Positions 1-9,495 of a stretch of 32,520 bases of DNA are shown here, piece by piece. This stretch comes from Bacteroidales bacterium. GTDB taxonomy: Bacteria; Bacteroidota; Bacteroidia; Bacteroidales; UBA10428. The notes under the pieces are model-generated. The model made no database searches and had not been told where the DNA came from. It saw only the letters and a list, made by a program, of their open reading frames with translations. The stretch lies in contig JAFGQZ010000021.1 of the NCBI GenBank assembly GCA_016935435.1, positions 1-32,520 on the forward strand, written 5' to 3'. Every line of letters starts with the position of its first letter. Within the stretch, counting starts at the first letter, position 1. A program made the translations under genes and the position numbers.

Positions 1-1
1 A

Positions 2-793
2 ATCATAACAGGGGCAACTTCAGGTATAGGATTGGCATGTGCCAGGGCTTTTGCACAAAGAGGCTCACATGTTGTTCTTGCTGCGCGATCAAAAGATAAG
101 CTCGACAGCATTAAAAAAGAACTGGAAAATAAATCTGTTGAATGCCTGGCGGTACATACCGATGTTACCCTCGAACCCGATTGCAAAAACCTAATTGATC
201 GAACAATTGAACGATTTGGTAAAATTGATATACTGGTAAACAATGCCGGAATATCCATGCGTGCCCTGTTTGAAGATGTACAAATGGAAGTACTGCGCAA
301 GGTAATGGATGTTAATTTCTGGGGCACAGTGTATTGCACAAAATACGCCCTGCCGCATATTTTAAAGTCGAAAGGCACAATTGTAGGCATCTCTTCTATT
401 GCAGGTTTTCACGGCCTTCCGGGGCGAACAGCCTATTCCGCGTCGAAATTTGCTATGCAGGGCTTCCTGGAGAGCGTACGTATTGAAAACCTGAAAAAAG
501 GCATTAATGTTATAATCCTTTCTGCCGGGTTTACCTCATCGAATATCAGGAAAAATGCCCTCGATGCCCATGGGAACCCGCAAGGCGAAACCCCGCGCGA
601 TGAAAAAAAACTCATGCGCCCTGAACAAGTTGCCGAAAATGTTTTGCGTGCAATACATAAACGCAAGCGTAACCGGATAATGACCATTGAAGGACAGCTA
701 ATGGTATTTTTTCAGCGTATAATACCCCGCCTGGTTGATATAACTATCTATAAAAAATTTAAAAACGAACCTAACTCGCCTTTAAAAGATTAA
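2..793 (+). CDS. SDR family NAD(P)-dependent oxidoreductase (5' end outside the window)
   Basis: Short-chain dehydrogenase/reductase, a Rossmann-fold oxidoreductase using NAD(P)(H); the substrate cannot be read from sequence. The frame is open from base 2 and begins with the nucleotide-binding motif ITGATSGIG, so the true start lies just upstream. A TTG at 32 would cut off this motif and is not the start. Further family motifs are the LVNNAG stretch, a catalytic Ser in the GISSIAGF segment and the active-site YSASK (YxxxK). The last ~60 residues are basic and hydrophobic (EGQLMVFFQRIIPRL), which may be a membrane-associating tail as in some lipid-acting SDRs; that is inference. The downstream purL has its own promoter element, so co-transcription is not required. 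Family assignment is secure, substrate unknown. Confidence 0.93.
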   Translation: MITGATSGIGLACARAFAQRGSHVVLAARSKDKLDSIKKELENKSVECLAVHTDVTLEPDCKNLIDRTIERFGKIDILVNNAGISMRALFEDVQMEVLRKVMDVNFWGTVYCTKYALPHILKSKGTIVGISSIAGFHGLPGRTAYSASKFAMQGFLESVRIENLKKGINVIILSAGFTSSNIRKNALDAHGNPQGETPRDEKKLMRPEQVAENVLRAIHKRKRNRIMTIEGQLMVFFQRIIPRLVDITIYKKFKNEPNSPLKD

Positions 794-860
794 AGCACTT
801 TTTAACATCTATTCGTTCATAAAAATAATGGGGCAATGAGTTTTTTACATTTGGTATTAC

Positions 861-868
861 TACTTTTG
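861..868 (+). promoter_or_regulatory. Bacteroidota -7 promoter element upstream of purL
   Basis: TACTTTTG matches the Bacteroidota sigma-ABfr -7 consensus TAnnTTTG exactly and lies 34 bases before the purL ATG. No convincing -33 TTTG is seen about 20 bases upstream, so only the -7 half is supported. Confidence 0.5.
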
Positions 869-902
869 CACACGAAAAATAACCTTCCTTAAGAAAATAA
901 AT

Positions 903-3900
903 ATGGTAGTCTTTTTTACAGGCACACAAGATAATATTATAGCTGTCGATTTTTCCGAAAACCCCAATAAAGAAACTATAAGCAAATTATCGTGGCTCTT
1001 TTCGGGGGCAGAGGCAAATGAAAAACAAAGCCTCGAAGGAATATTTGTTGGCCCGCGCAAAGAAATGGTAACCCCCTGGAGCACAAATGCCGTAGAAATT
1101 TCGCAAAATATGGGAATTAAAGGCATAATAAGAATAGAGGAGTTTTTTATTTCTGCATCCGAAGCTCCTGAACACGACCCCATGTTGCAAAGGGTATATA
1201 AAGGCCTCGACCAGCAAATATTTACAGTTTTGCACCAGCCCGACCCCATTGCCTATATCGACGACATTGCAGCTTACAACAAAAAAGAAGGACTAGCCCT
1301 AAGCGATGATGAAATAAGTTACCTCGAGAACCTGGGCAAAAAGCTTAACCGAAAACTTACCGACAGCGAAATATTCGGCTTTTCGCAAGTTAATTCAGAA
1401 CATTGCCGCCATAAAATATTCAATGGCACCTATATCATCGACGGAGAAGAAAAAGAATACAGCCTTTTTAAACTAATTAAGCTAACCACCAGCAAAAACC
1501 CCAACAAAGTAGTATCGGCATACAAAGATAACTGCGCCTTTTTACAGGGGTCCGAAATTAAACAATTTGCCCCTGCAACCCAGGACAAACCCGATTTTTT
1601 TGAGTTGAAAAATATTGAATCGGTAATATCGCTCAAAGCCGAAACGCATAACTTTCCCACAACCGTAGAGCCATTTAACGGCGCTGCCACCGGCACCGGT
1701 GGGGAAATACGCGACCGTGTTGCCGGTGGAAAAGCAGCCGTGCCGCTTGCCGGTACAGCAGTTTATATGACTTCGTACTCGAGGCTCGATGGCGACAGAA
1801 AATGGGAAACAGCCTCACCAGAACGAAAATGGCTGTACCAAACCCCCGATCAGATTCTGATTAAAGCGTCAAATGGCGCCAGCGATTTTGGTAACAAGTT
1901 CGGGCAACCACTAATTTGCGGCAGTGTTCTAACTTTTGAACATGCCAGCGATAAAAAGAAATATGGCTTCGACAAGGTAATAATGCTTGCCGGGGGCATT
2001 GGATATGGAAAGAAGCAGGATGTTGAAAAAGGCACCCCCGAGAATGGCGATAAAGTTGTATTGCTCGGAGGCGACAACTACCGCATAGGTATGGGTGGAG
2101 GGGCTGTTTCGTCTGTTGCCACTGGCGAATTTAACAATGCTATTGAACTCAATGCCGTGCAACGCTCAAACCCCGAAATGCAAAAACGCGTTACCAACGC
2201 AATAAGGGCAATGGCAGAGTCCGATAATAATACCATCATATCGATACACGACCACGGGGCCGGCGGACACCTCAACTGCCTCTCCGAACTTGTTGAAGCT
2301 ACCGGAGGCATTATTTATATCGACAAACTTCCAGTTGGCGATCCTACCCTTTCCGACAAGGAAATTGTTGGTAATGAGTCGCAGGAACGAATGGGCCTGG
2401 TAATGAAAGAAACCGATATTGAATATTTCAAACGAATTGCCGAACGCGAAAGGGCCCCAATTTATGTTATTGGCGAAACAACTGGCGATCACCAGCTAAG
2501 CTTTGTGAACAAAAAAGGAGAGAAACCAATTGATTTGCAACTTGGCGATATGTTTGGGAACCCGCCGAAAACCATAATAAACGATATACACCTGAAAGAA
2601 AAATTAGTGCCGGTAAAATACGACCCTGCACAAATAGAAAATTACATCGAACAGGTGCTGCAACTCGAAGCTGTTGGCTGCAAAGACTGGCTTACAAATA
2701 AGGTTGACCGTTCGGTAACCGGCCGGGTTGCAAAACAACAAACCGCCGGTTGCGTGCAATTGCCCTTAAACAACCTGGGCGTTTCGGCACTCGATTATAC
2801 CGGTTATAAAGGCATTGCAACATCAATAGGCCATGCCCCCGTGGCTGGTTTAATTAACCCGGCAGCAGCCTCTAGGCTTTCAATTGCCGAAGCCCTTACA
2901 AATATTATTTGGGCACCGCTGGCACACGGACTTGAGTCGGTTTCGCTAAGTGCCAACTGGATGTGGCCTTGCAAAAACCCGGGCGAAGACGCACGCCTTT
3001 ACGATGCCGTAAAAGCAGCCAGCGATTTTGCCATTGCCCTGGGCATTAATATACCCACAGGCAAAGATTCGCTTTCAATGACCCAGAAATATCCCAACGG
3101 CGATGTAGTTTATGCCCCCGGTACCGTTATTATTTCTGCAGCTGCCGAAGTAAGCGACTTCAGAAAAGTGGTTGAACCTGTTTTAAAACCTGTAGAAGGC
3201 TCCTCGCTAATTTATATTTACCTTTCGAATTGCCGTTACCAACTTGGTGGCAGCAGCTTTGCCCAAACAGTCGGCCAACTTGGCGAAGCGCCTGTTGATA
3301 TTGACGATGCAAGGTACTTCGCAAAGGTTTTCAATACCGTCCAACGCTTAATTGCCAGCGGAAAAATACTCAGCGGCCACGACGTTTCTTCCGGCGGGCT
3401 TATTACAACAATGCTCGAAATGACATTCGGACGAAACGATGTGGGTCTCGATGCAAACCTTGCCCTGCTGGGCGATATTGATCTGGCAAGGCTTTTGCTT
3501 AGCGAAAAACCTGCACTGCTTGTACAGGTTGAAGACGAAGGAAGTTTTATGAAAGAACTCCACGATATGGACATTGTTGCGGAACCTGTTGCCCAAATAA
3601 ACCTTCAGCGCCGGTTTACCATTAAGCATGGCACACAACGCCTGTCGCCCGATATTAATTACCTTCGCGGTCTGTGGTTTCATACTTCGTACCTCCTCGA
3701 TAAGAAACAAACTCCGGCAAAGCTGGCTAAAGAACGGTTGCTTAACTTTGCCGAGCAGGAGCTACGGTTCAACTTTCCCAAACATTTCACCGGTGAGCCC
3801 GGAAAATATGGAATTGAAGTGGAACGCACAACAAAAACAGGAGTCAAAGCAGCAATAATAAGGGAAAAAGGGGTTAATGGCGACAGGGAAATGGCATTTA

Positions 3901-4598
3901 TAATGCACCTTGCCGGCCTCGATGTTAAAGATGTGCACATGACCGACTTAATTAGCGGCCGCGAAACCCTCGAAGATGTAAACCTGATTGTTTTTGTCGG
4001 CGGGTTCTCTAACTCCGATGTTTTGGGCAGCGCCAAAGGCTGGGCCGGTGCATTCCTGTTCAACCCCAAAGCTAAAGAGGCACTCGATAAGTTCTATGCC
4101 CGTACCGACACTTTAAGCCTGGGTGTATGTAACGGGTGCCAGCTTATGATGGAACTTAACCTTGTTCAACCTGGTTTAAACAAGAAACCATTTATGTCGC
4201 ACAACGAGTCTCATAAATTCGAGTCAGCCTTCCTCTCTGTCGATATTCCCGAAAACAAATCGGTTATGCTAAAAACACTTGCGGGCTCAAGGCTTGGGAT
4301 ATGGATTGCCCACGGCGAAGGAAAATTCAATCTCGAAATGCCAAAGGAAAACTATAATATCGCCATGTATTACTCGCACAGCCAATACCCCGGAAACCCC
4401 AACGGTTCCGACTATAATGTTGCCGGGCTGTGCTCAAACGATGGCAGGCACCTTGTTATGATGCCACACCTCGAAAGGGCAACTTTCCCCTGGAACTGGG
4501 CTTATTATCCCGAAAACCGAAAAGACGACATTATTGCTCCCTGGGTTGAGGCTTTTGTGAATGCCCGCGAGTGGATTAAAAAAGTAGAACAACAATAA
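903..4598 (+). CDS. purL: Phosphoribosylformylglycinamidine synthase (single-chain)
   Basis: Catalyses the fourth step of purine biosynthesis: FGAR + ATP + glutamine to FGAM, in the cytoplasm. At 1231 residues it is the long single-chain form, with the synthetase and glutaminase fused. The order is an N-terminal PurS-like region, a linker containing FSQVNSEHCRHK (about residues 160-172), two AIR-synthase-type halves with a GAGGHLN loop, and a C-terminal class I glutamine amidotransferase from about residue 980. The glutaminase nucleophile is Cys1076 in LGVCNGCQLM, and the PHLERATFPWNW motif near residue 1190 supplies the His-Glu pair. The ATG at 903 gives the expected N-terminus. It appears intact. 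The next gene, rarA, starts 62 bases after the stop. Confidence 0.97.
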   Translation: MVVFFTGTQDNIIAVDFSENPNKETISKLSWLFSGAEANEKQSLEGIFVGPRKEMVTPWSTNAVEISQNMGIKGIIRIEEFFISASEAPEHDPMLQRVYKGLDQQIFTVLHQPDPIAYIDDIAAYNKKEGLALSDDEISYLENLGKKLNRKLTDSEIFGFSQVNSEHCRHKIFNGTYIIDGEEKEYSLFKLIKLTTSKNPNKVVSAYKDNCAFLQGSEIKQFAPATQDKPDFFELKNIESVISLKAETHNFPTTVEPFNGAATGTGGEIRDRVAGGKAAVPLAGTAVYMTSYSRLDGDRKWETASPERKWLYQTPDQILIKASNGASDFGNKFGQPLICGSVLTFEHASDKKKYGFDKVIMLAGGIGYGKKQDVEKGTPENGDKVVLLGGDNYRIGMGGGAVSSVATGEFNNAIELNAVQRSNPEMQKRVTNAIRAMAESDNNTIISIHDHGAGGHLNCLSELVEATGGIIYIDKLPVGDPTLSDKEIVGNESQERMGLVMKETDIEYFKRIAERERAPIYVIGETTGDHQLSFVNKKGEKPIDLQLGDMFGNPPKTIINDIHLKEKLVPVKYDPAQIENYIEQVLQLEAVGCKDWLTNKVDRSVTGRVAKQQTAGCVQLPLNNLGVSALDYTGYKGIATSIGHAPVAGLINPAAASRLSIAEALTNIIWAPLAHGLESVSLSANWMWPCKNPGEDARLYDAVKAASDFAIALGINIPTGKDSLSMTQKYPNGDVVYAPGTVIISAAAEVSDFRKVVEPVLKPVEGSSLIYIYLSNCRYQLGGSSFAQTVGQLGEAPVDIDDARYFAKVFNTVQRLIASGKILSGHDVSSGGLITTMLEMTFGRNDVGLDANLALLGDIDLARLLLSEKPALLVQVEDEGSFMKELHDMDIVAEPVAQINLQRRFTIKHGTQRLSPDINYLRGLWFHTSYLLDKKQTPAKLAKERLLNFAEQELRFNFPKHFTGEPGKYGIEVERTTKTGVKAAIIREKGVNGDREMAFIMHLAGLDVKDVHMTDLISGRETLEDVNLIVFVGGFSNSDVLGSAKGWAGAFLFNPKAKEALDKFYARTDTLSLGVCNGCQLMMELNLVQPGLNKKPFMSHNESHKFESAFLSVDIPENKSVMLKTLAGSRLGIWIAHGEGKFNLEMPKENYNIAMYYSHSQYPGNPNGSDYNVAGLCSNDGRHLVMMPHLERATFPWNWAYYPENRKDDIIAPWVEAFVNAREWIKKVEQQ

Positions 4599-4660
4599 AA
4601 ACAACTGGCATTAAATTATAATTTGTTCCCCGTAACAAAAAGCTGCTAATTAATAACATA

Positions 4661-5962
4661 GTGGAACCGGGATATTTTTCAAACCAGCCTTTGGCCGACC
4701 GAATGCGGCCACACAGCCTCGACGATTATATCGGGCAGGAACACCTGGTAGGCAATAAGGCTATGCTGCGGAAAAGTATTGATTCAGGCAATATCCCTTC
4801 TTTTATTTTATGGGGCCCCCCAGGGGTAGGCAAAACCACCCTGGCCCGGATAATAGCAAATACCCTCGACAGGCCATTTTACAGCTTGAGCGCAATACAC
4901 TCTGGCGTAAAAGATGTTCGCGAAACCATTGAAAACGCTAAAAAACAAAAATTTTTTAATGCCCCAAACCCCGTGCTTTTTATCGATGAAATCCACCGGT
5001 TTAACAAAGCACAGCAAGATTCGCTGCTGGGGGCAGTTGAAGCAGGCACCATAACACTCATAGGCGCAACAACCGAAAACCCATCGTTCGAGGTAATATC
5101 GCCTCTGCTTTCGCGTTGCCAGGTGTACATTCTAAAAAACCTGGAGAAAGAACACCTGATAAAAATACTTAACAGGGCGCTCAAATACGATAACTACCTT
5201 AAAAACTTCGAAATAGAAATTGCTGAATACGAAGCAATCCTTCGCTATTCGGGAGGCGATGCACGTAAATTGCTCAACCTTCTGGAAATTGTTTTAAACT
5301 CCGAACTGCAAACAGGCAAAAAAAATATAATCCTCACAAACGAATCTGTTAAAGGACACCTTCAGCAAAACCTTGCCCTGTACGATAAAAACGGAGAGCA
5401 ACATTACGATATTATTTCAGCATTTATAAAATCGATAAGGGGAAGCGACCCCAATGCAGCTGTTTATTGGCTTGCCCGAATGATTGAAGGGGGCGAAGAC
5501 GTTAAATTTATTGCCCGCAGGCTGATAATTCTGGCCGCCGAAGATATAGGGCTGGCAAACCCGAATGCCCTTTTAATGGCAACTGCATGTTTCGATGCAG
5601 TTAATATGATTGGTTGGCCAGAATCGCGCATTATTCTTTCGGAAGCAACCATTTATCTTGCCACATCGCCCAAAAGCAACTCGGCATATATGGCCATAAA
5701 TACAGCCCAGGAACTTGTATCAAACTCTGGCGACAACCCTGTGCCCCTGCACCTGCGCAATGCCCCCACAAAACTCATGAAAGATATTGGCTATGGACAG
5801 GAATATAAGTATGCCCATTCTTACGAAAACAACTTTATAGCCGACAACTTTTTGCCCGAAACACTTACCGGCACCAAAATCTACCAACCGCAAAAAAATG
5901 CCCGGGAAAAAGAAATTGAGGAAAGGCTTAAAATAATGTGGAAGGATAAATACAATTATTAG
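4661..5962 (+). CDS. rarA: Replication-associated recombination protein A (MgsA/RarA AAA+ ATPase)
   Basis: AAA+ ATPase of the RarA/MgsA/WRNIP1 family, related to clamp-loader subunits, which acts at stalled replication forks. Visible motifs are Walker A GPPGVGKTT (about residues 51-59), Walker B LFIDEIHRF (about 106-114), a sensor-1 type GATTENPSF and an LLSRCQVY segment with the likely arginine finger. The C-terminal helical tetramerisation region includes AARIISL-type residues on the complementary reading and, in frame, the family stretch LAAEDIGLANP. Length (433 aa) fits the family. GTG at 4661 is chosen because the family N-terminus (QPLADRMRP) precedes the first in-frame ATG at 4703. Confidence 0.95.
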   Translation: MEPGYFSNQPLADRMRPHSLDDYIGQEHLVGNKAMLRKSIDSGNIPSFILWGPPGVGKTTLARIIANTLDRPFYSLSAIHSGVKDVRETIENAKKQKFFNAPNPVLFIDEIHRFNKAQQDSLLGAVEAGTITLIGATTENPSFEVISPLLSRCQVYILKNLEKEHLIKILNRALKYDNYLKNFEIEIAEYEAILRYSGGDARKLLNLLEIVLNSELQTGKKNIILTNESVKGHLQQNLALYDKNGEQHYDIISAFIKSIRGSDPNAAVYWLARMIEGGEDVKFIARRLIILAAEDIGLANPNALLMATACFDAVNMIGWPESRIILSEATIYLATSPKSNSAYMAINTAQELVSNSGDNPVPLHLRNAPTKLMKDIGYGQEYKYAHSYENNFIADNFLPETLTGTKIYQPQKNAREKEIEERLKIMWKDKYNY

Positions 5963-6010
5963 CATTAAGTTCCTTTTCAATAATATCTTTACATATCAAA
6001 TTTATGTAAA

Positions 6011-6826
6011 ATGAACAGTTCGCTATTTAACAGTCTTCTTTCCTCAGAAAATTATTTTCTTTTGGCCGGCCCATGCGTGGTTGAAAGCAGGGAACTTTGT
6101 TTTGAAGTTGCAGAACAGGTGAAAAACATTACCACCGAATTAAATATACCCTACATATTTAAAGCATCGTACCGAAAAGCCAACCGGTCGAGAATCGACT
6201 CGTTTTCGGGTATCGGCGACGAAAAAGCTTTACAGGTGCTTTCCGATGTTAAAGACAGGTACGGCATACCAGTTGTTACCGATATACATTCTGCCGAAGA
6301 AGCTGCTTTTGCAGCACAGGTTGCCGACATACTTCAAATACCAGCCTTTTTGTGCCGCCAAACCGATATCCTGGTTGCTGCCGCTAATACCGGTAAAATT
6401 GTAAACATTAAGAAAGGCCAGTTTTTAGCCCCATCGTCGATGAAACATGTTGCACAAAAAGTTGTGGACTCTGGCAACAAACAGGTAATGCTGACCGACA
6501 GGGGCACAATGTTTGGTTATGGCGACTTGATAGTTGATTTCAGGGGAATTCCGGAAATGAAAGCTTTTGGCTTTCCGGTAGTGCTCGATATTACCCATTC
6601 GCTCCAGCAGCCCAACCAGCAATCGGGGGTTTCGGGCGGAAGGCCCGACATGATTGAAACCATTGCCCGGGCAGGCATTGCCGTTGGGGTTAACGGACTG
6701 TTTATAGAAACCCATCCCGACCCGCTTCAAGCAAAATCGGATGGGGCCAACATGCTTAGTTTAGATTTATTGCCCAAATTGCTAAAAAATTTATTGAAGC
6801 TGAACAAGACTGTTAAGTCACTATAA
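6011..6826 (+). CDS. kdsA: 3-deoxy-8-phosphooctulonate synthase (KDO-8-P synthase)
   Basis: Condenses phosphoenolpyruvate with arabinose 5-phosphate to give KDO-8-phosphate, the precursor of the KDO sugar in lipopolysaccharide. This shows a Gram-negative envelope. The TIM-barrel motifs occur in family order: AGPCVVES (about 19-26), FKASYRKANRSR (about 49-60), TDIHS (about 94-98), QIPAFLCRQTD (about 111-121), KKGQFLAP, TDRGTMFGYGDL and FIETHPDP. Length (271 aa) is normal. The 48-base gap after rarA contains TATCTTTA at 5984-5991, a weak match to a -7 element. A strong hairpin with a T-tract lies 145 bases after the stop. Confidence 0.97.
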   Translation: MNSSLFNSLLSSENYFLLAGPCVVESRELCFEVAEQVKNITTELNIPYIFKASYRKANRSRIDSFSGIGDEKALQVLSDVKDRYGIPVVTDIHSAEEAAFAAQVADILQIPAFLCRQTDILVAAANTGKIVNIKKGQFLAPSSMKHVAQKVVDSGNKQVMLTDRGTMFGYGDLIVDFRGIPEMKAFGFPVVLDITHSLQQPNQQSGVSGGRPDMIETIARAGIAVGVNGLFIETHPDPLQAKSDGANMLSLDLLPKLLKNLLKLNKTVKSL

Positions 6827-6905
6827 TTCAATTCAATATATTTTATATTAACACCAGTTTTATTTTTTTTTTCAAATAGACTTTAACTTTTTTTAACCAA
6901 AGCAC

Positions 6906-6935
6906 TTGTTGGTTTAATTTTAATTACTACTTTTA
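6906..6935 (+). promoter_or_regulatory. Candidate promoter between kdsA and the kdsA-side terminator
   Basis: TTG at 6906-6908 is followed after 19 bases by TACTTTTA (6928-6935), one base from the Bacteroidota -7 consensus TAnnTTTG. It points at a 70-base stretch that ends in the hairpin at 6971-7012 and holds no reading frame, so if active it would drive a short non-coding transcript. Confidence 0.3.
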
Positions 6936-6970
6936 GAGCCATTAGCCCTAACGATTTGACCCATATTAGC

Positions 6971-7012
6971 AGAAAGCTTGCATATGACCCTTGAGCAAGC
7001 TTTCTTTTTTTT
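6971..7012 (+). terminator. Strong intrinsic terminator
   Basis: Perfect 11-bp inverted repeat AGAAAGCTTGC / GCAAGCTTTCT (6971-6981 and 6995-7005) with a 13-base loop, followed by a run of eight T. It faces kdsA transcription. It also sits at the stop codon of the convergent minus-strand gene, though only the plus strand has a good T-tract. Confidence 0.85.
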
Positions 7013-8030
7013 AGTTCCCCTTCAAATTAAACCTTCGTCCGTAAAAAAAGCGTATTCTGCCATAATTGTACTTAAAATCGGTTTCGCTGGCATTTTTAAT
7101 GGAGTATGAATCGGCAGTTACCGAAAAACCATAATAATATTTGGGTTTATTACACCCAATGGCAATCCTGAACTGGGCATTGGAAGAAATACGGCATTTA
7201 CCACCAATGTTCTCCCCGGCCAGATTAATACGTGAAACCGATTGAAGGTTAAAGCCCGCTAGCAAAGTAGCATTAAAATAAAAATATTCGCCTGGCACAT
7301 AGGTATAGGCATATCCGCCGGCACCCCCCATGTTTATTGCTGATAGCCCTTTAATTTCCTTAACTGAAGGGTAAAGTTCTTTTAGCCCGTAAGGTACGAG
7401 CGAAGAGTCGGCAGCAATACCATATACCGATAGTTTTCCGGCCAAAAGCCATGAACCGGCGCTGGCTAATTGTCGTTCGGTGTTCTGGAATGCAGCTTTA
7501 AATGAAAAGTTACTGCTGTTAAATATGTATATACCATTAATTCCCAGGGTAAGTGTTTTTATATCAGGCCTTATAAGCATCGAATCTTTAACGCTCCAGT
7601 TATGAAAAAAATCGTCGGGGTTTTGCCAGTAATACCCCTGGTAATACTGCAAATTTGCTGAATACAAGATTTTACGGGTAAAAATATCCATTTGCATGTC
7701 GAGACTTTTGGTGGCGCCAAACCTTTCCTGGTCGTTGTTAAGAAAGCCAAAATTGATTGCAGCCCCAAAACCCAGCAACTTGTAATTAAAACCTAAACCC
7801 AGGTTTAAGTTTTCATTTGGGTTAAAACGTATATCATTATTATGTGTGCCCGAAGAAATCTCAAAATTATTAAACTTCGAAATACCGTAAAACTGTACAT
7901 TTAACTTGTTGACGTAGGTTTCTATATTGCATCTCACGGCCCTTAAACTGTCAACTTCGCACGCAAAAGACTGCAAAAAAGCACAAATACAAACAGCAAC
8001 AACAATAGTACGCTTTAAACCCGTTTCCAA
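7011..8030 (-). CDS. Exported DUF4421-like envelope protein, probable outer-membrane beta-barrel
   Basis: A 339-residue protein with a cleavable signal peptide (about residues 1-23; hydrophobic VVAVCICAFLQSFA). The body has many alternating aromatic/polar stretches ending in aromatics, as in outer-membrane beta-barrels. NLGLGFNYKLLGFGAAINFG and the later YYQGYYWQNP resemble DUF4421 proteins of Bacteroidota; function is unknown. The start is TTG at 8030: an in-frame TAG lies a few codons upstream and no ATG occurs before the signal peptide, so a non-ATG start is needed. A perfect -7 element lies 35 bases upstream. The preceding gene in this orientation is the phosphofructokinase, 129 bases away, but no functional link is evident. 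Domain name is from recall. Confidence 0.7.
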   Translation of the reverse strand: METGLKRTIVVAVCICAFLQSFACEVDSLRAVRCNIETYVNKLNVQFYGISKFNNFEISSGTHNNDIRFNPNENLNLGLGFNYKLLGFGAAINFGFLNNDQERFGATKSLDMQMDIFTRKILYSANLQYYQGYYWQNPDDFFHNWSVKDSMLIRPDIKTLTLGINGIYIFNSSNFSFKAAFQNTERQLASAGSWLLAGKLSVYGIAADSSLVPYGLKELYPSVKEIKGLSAINMGGAGGYAYTYVPGEYFYFNATLLAGFNLQSVSRINLAGENIGGKCRISSNAQFRIAIGCNKPKYYYGFSVTADSYSIKNASETDFKYNYGRIRFFYGRRFNLKGN

Positions 8031-8064
8031 TTCCCAATAGTGTTTCTAAGTAATTAGCCAAATA

Positions 8065-8072
8065 CAAAAATA
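8065..8072 (-). promoter_or_regulatory. Bacteroidota -7 promoter element for the DUF4421-like gene
   Basis: On the minus strand these bases read TATTTTTG, an exact TAnnTTTG match, 34 bases before the TTG start at 8030. No clear -33 partner was found. Confidence 0.4.
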
Positions 8073-8145
8073 TAAGCTAAAAGTTACAGAATAAGCTAAA
8101 ATTATTAACTACCACTTGCATTGAAACTATACCAACCAGTATCTT

Positions 8146-8161
8146 AAAACCGGGGCCGGTT
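8146..8161 (-). terminator. Short possible terminator at the end of the phosphofructokinase gene
   Basis: On the minus strand, AACCGGCCCCGGTTTT forms a GC-rich stem overlapping the stop codon and ends in four T. The stem is short and the loop tight, so this is a modest candidate. Confidence 0.35.
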
Positions 8162-9302
8162 AAACCAGTTTATCGCCCAGGCAGGTTCCTACATTTCTTG
8201 CCGATTCAATCCAGGGGTGGTCGAATGGCACCATTCTGCGTTTGCCCACCACATCTTTTAGGGGCACATCGCAAATATTGTCGCCATTCATGCCAAGCAT
8301 AACGCCAAATTTTTCGAATTGTATGTTCGAAGCACAGGCTGTGCCCAACCGGGTTGCCAGCAACCTGTCGGCCGACGAAGGTATCCCCCCTCTTTGCAGG
8401 TGCCCGAGAATAGTTACCCTCGATTCCACCATAGTAAGCTTCTCCAGTTCCATAGCAAGTTGCAGTGTGTTTCCCGAAGCTTTTTGTTTTAGTTCGGAGA
8501 TTTCTTGTTTTATTTTCCTTTTAATCTCTTTATCATCTTCCTTATCGGCCCGTTCTTTTCTCCCTTCAAGAATTTCCAGTTTTTTAACTTCTTCAAGGGA
8601 AACAGCACCTTCGGCCACTGCCACAATACTAAAATGCTTTCCGGCTCGGTTTCTTTGCAGAATTGCTTCGGCTATTACCGATATGTCGTATGGTATTTCA
8701 GGTATAAGTATTACATCGGCACCACCGGCAATACCAGCCCCCAGCGTGAGCCATCCGGTATTGTGCCCCATAATTTCCACAACAATAATACGATGATGGC
8801 TTGAAGCAGTGCTATGCAGGCGATCGATGGCCTCGGTGGCAATTCCGAGGGCAGTGTCGAAGCCAAAAGTAATGTCGGTGCCTTCAATATCGTTGTCGAT
8901 AGTTTTGGGCAGGGTAATAACATTCAACCCCTGCTGCATCAGGTGAAATGCATTTTTTTGGGTGCCTCCCCCACCTAAACAAACCAAACAATCGAGGTGG
9001 TGTTTATAATAATTCTCTACAATTACCTCGGTCATATCCATTACTTTTCCTCCAATAACCATTTTATTTGGTTTATCGCGGCTTGTTCCCAGTATAGTGC
9101 CGCCAAGTGTCAATATTCCCGAGAGAAAACTGCTGTCCATGCGAACAAAACGGTTTTCCATCAAGCCCCTGAAACCGTCATAAAAACCAATTACCTGCAT
9201 TTCGTAACGGCCCATTGCTGTTTTTCCTATCCCCCTTATTGCTGCGTTTAATCCCGGACAATCGCCGCCGGCAGTTAAAATTCCTATTTGTTTTGTTGCC
9301 AT
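8160..9302 (-). CDS. pfkA: 6-phosphofructokinase with atypical phosphate-donor motif
   Basis: Phosphorylates fructose 6-phosphate to fructose 1,6-bisphosphate in glycolysis. The family N-terminus [18 protein letters not shown], the active-site PKTIDNDI and [19 protein letters not shown] are all present; length is 380 aa. Two donor-site positions stand out. PKTIDNDI carries Lys where classical ATP enzymes have Gly (PGTIDND), a feature of PPi-dependent and mixed-group enzymes. The usual GGDGT is GGGGTQ here, so the acidic residue that helps hold Mg-nucleotide is missing. ATP versus PPi use therefore cannot be settled by eye. A charged insertion of about 30 residues ([18 protein letters not shown] region) lies before the final third. 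Transcription runs divergently from the CBS gene. ATG start at 9302. Confidence 0.9.
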   Translation of the reverse strand: MATKQIGILTAGGDCPGLNAAIRGIGKTAMGRYEMQVIGFYDGFRGLMENRFVRMDSSFLSGILTLGGTILGTSRDKPNKMVIGGKVMDMTEVIVENYYKHHLDCLVCLGGGGTQKNAFHLMQQGLNVITLPKTIDNDIEGTDITFGFDTALGIATEAIDRLHSTASSHHRIIVVEIMGHNTGWLTLGAGIAGGADVILIPEIPYDISVIAEAILQRNRAGKHFSIVAVAEGAVSLEEVKKLEILEGRKERADKEDDKEIKRKIKQEISELKQKASGNTLQLAMELEKLTMVESRVTILGHLQRGGIPSSADRLLATRLGTACASNIQFEKFGVMLGMNGDNICDVPLKDVVGKRRMVPFDHPWIESARNVGTCLGDKLV

Positions 9303-9414
9303 ACTTATAGTGTTAATATTTAAAGTTAAAGAAACTATTGCTTCATGGAAAATATTGCCCGGCTATTTTTAAGATGAACATACTTATTTCTGCCTTCGTA
9401 TTTCAGGATGAATG

Positions 9415-9448
9415 TTTGCACAAGAAGCTTTTTTTGAATATAATTTTG
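9415..9448 (+). promoter_or_regulatory. Promoter of the CBS-domain gene
   Basis: TTTG (9415-9418) and TAATTTTG (9441-9448) match the Bacteroidota -33 TTTG and -7 TAnnTTTG elements, with 22 bases between them. They lie in the divergent gap between pfkA and the CBS gene, 47 bases before its ATG. Confidence 0.5.
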
Positions 9449-9495
9449 AAAGAGATTTGATATTTAGTAACTTATGAAAAAAAAAATAGAGCAAA

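Noticed and set aside
8242..8796. 184-codon open frame on the plus strand opposite pfkA
   Set aside because: It is the antisense of a well-supported enzyme, has a Ser/Pro-rich composition typical of reverse-complement frames, and shows no domain or start signal.
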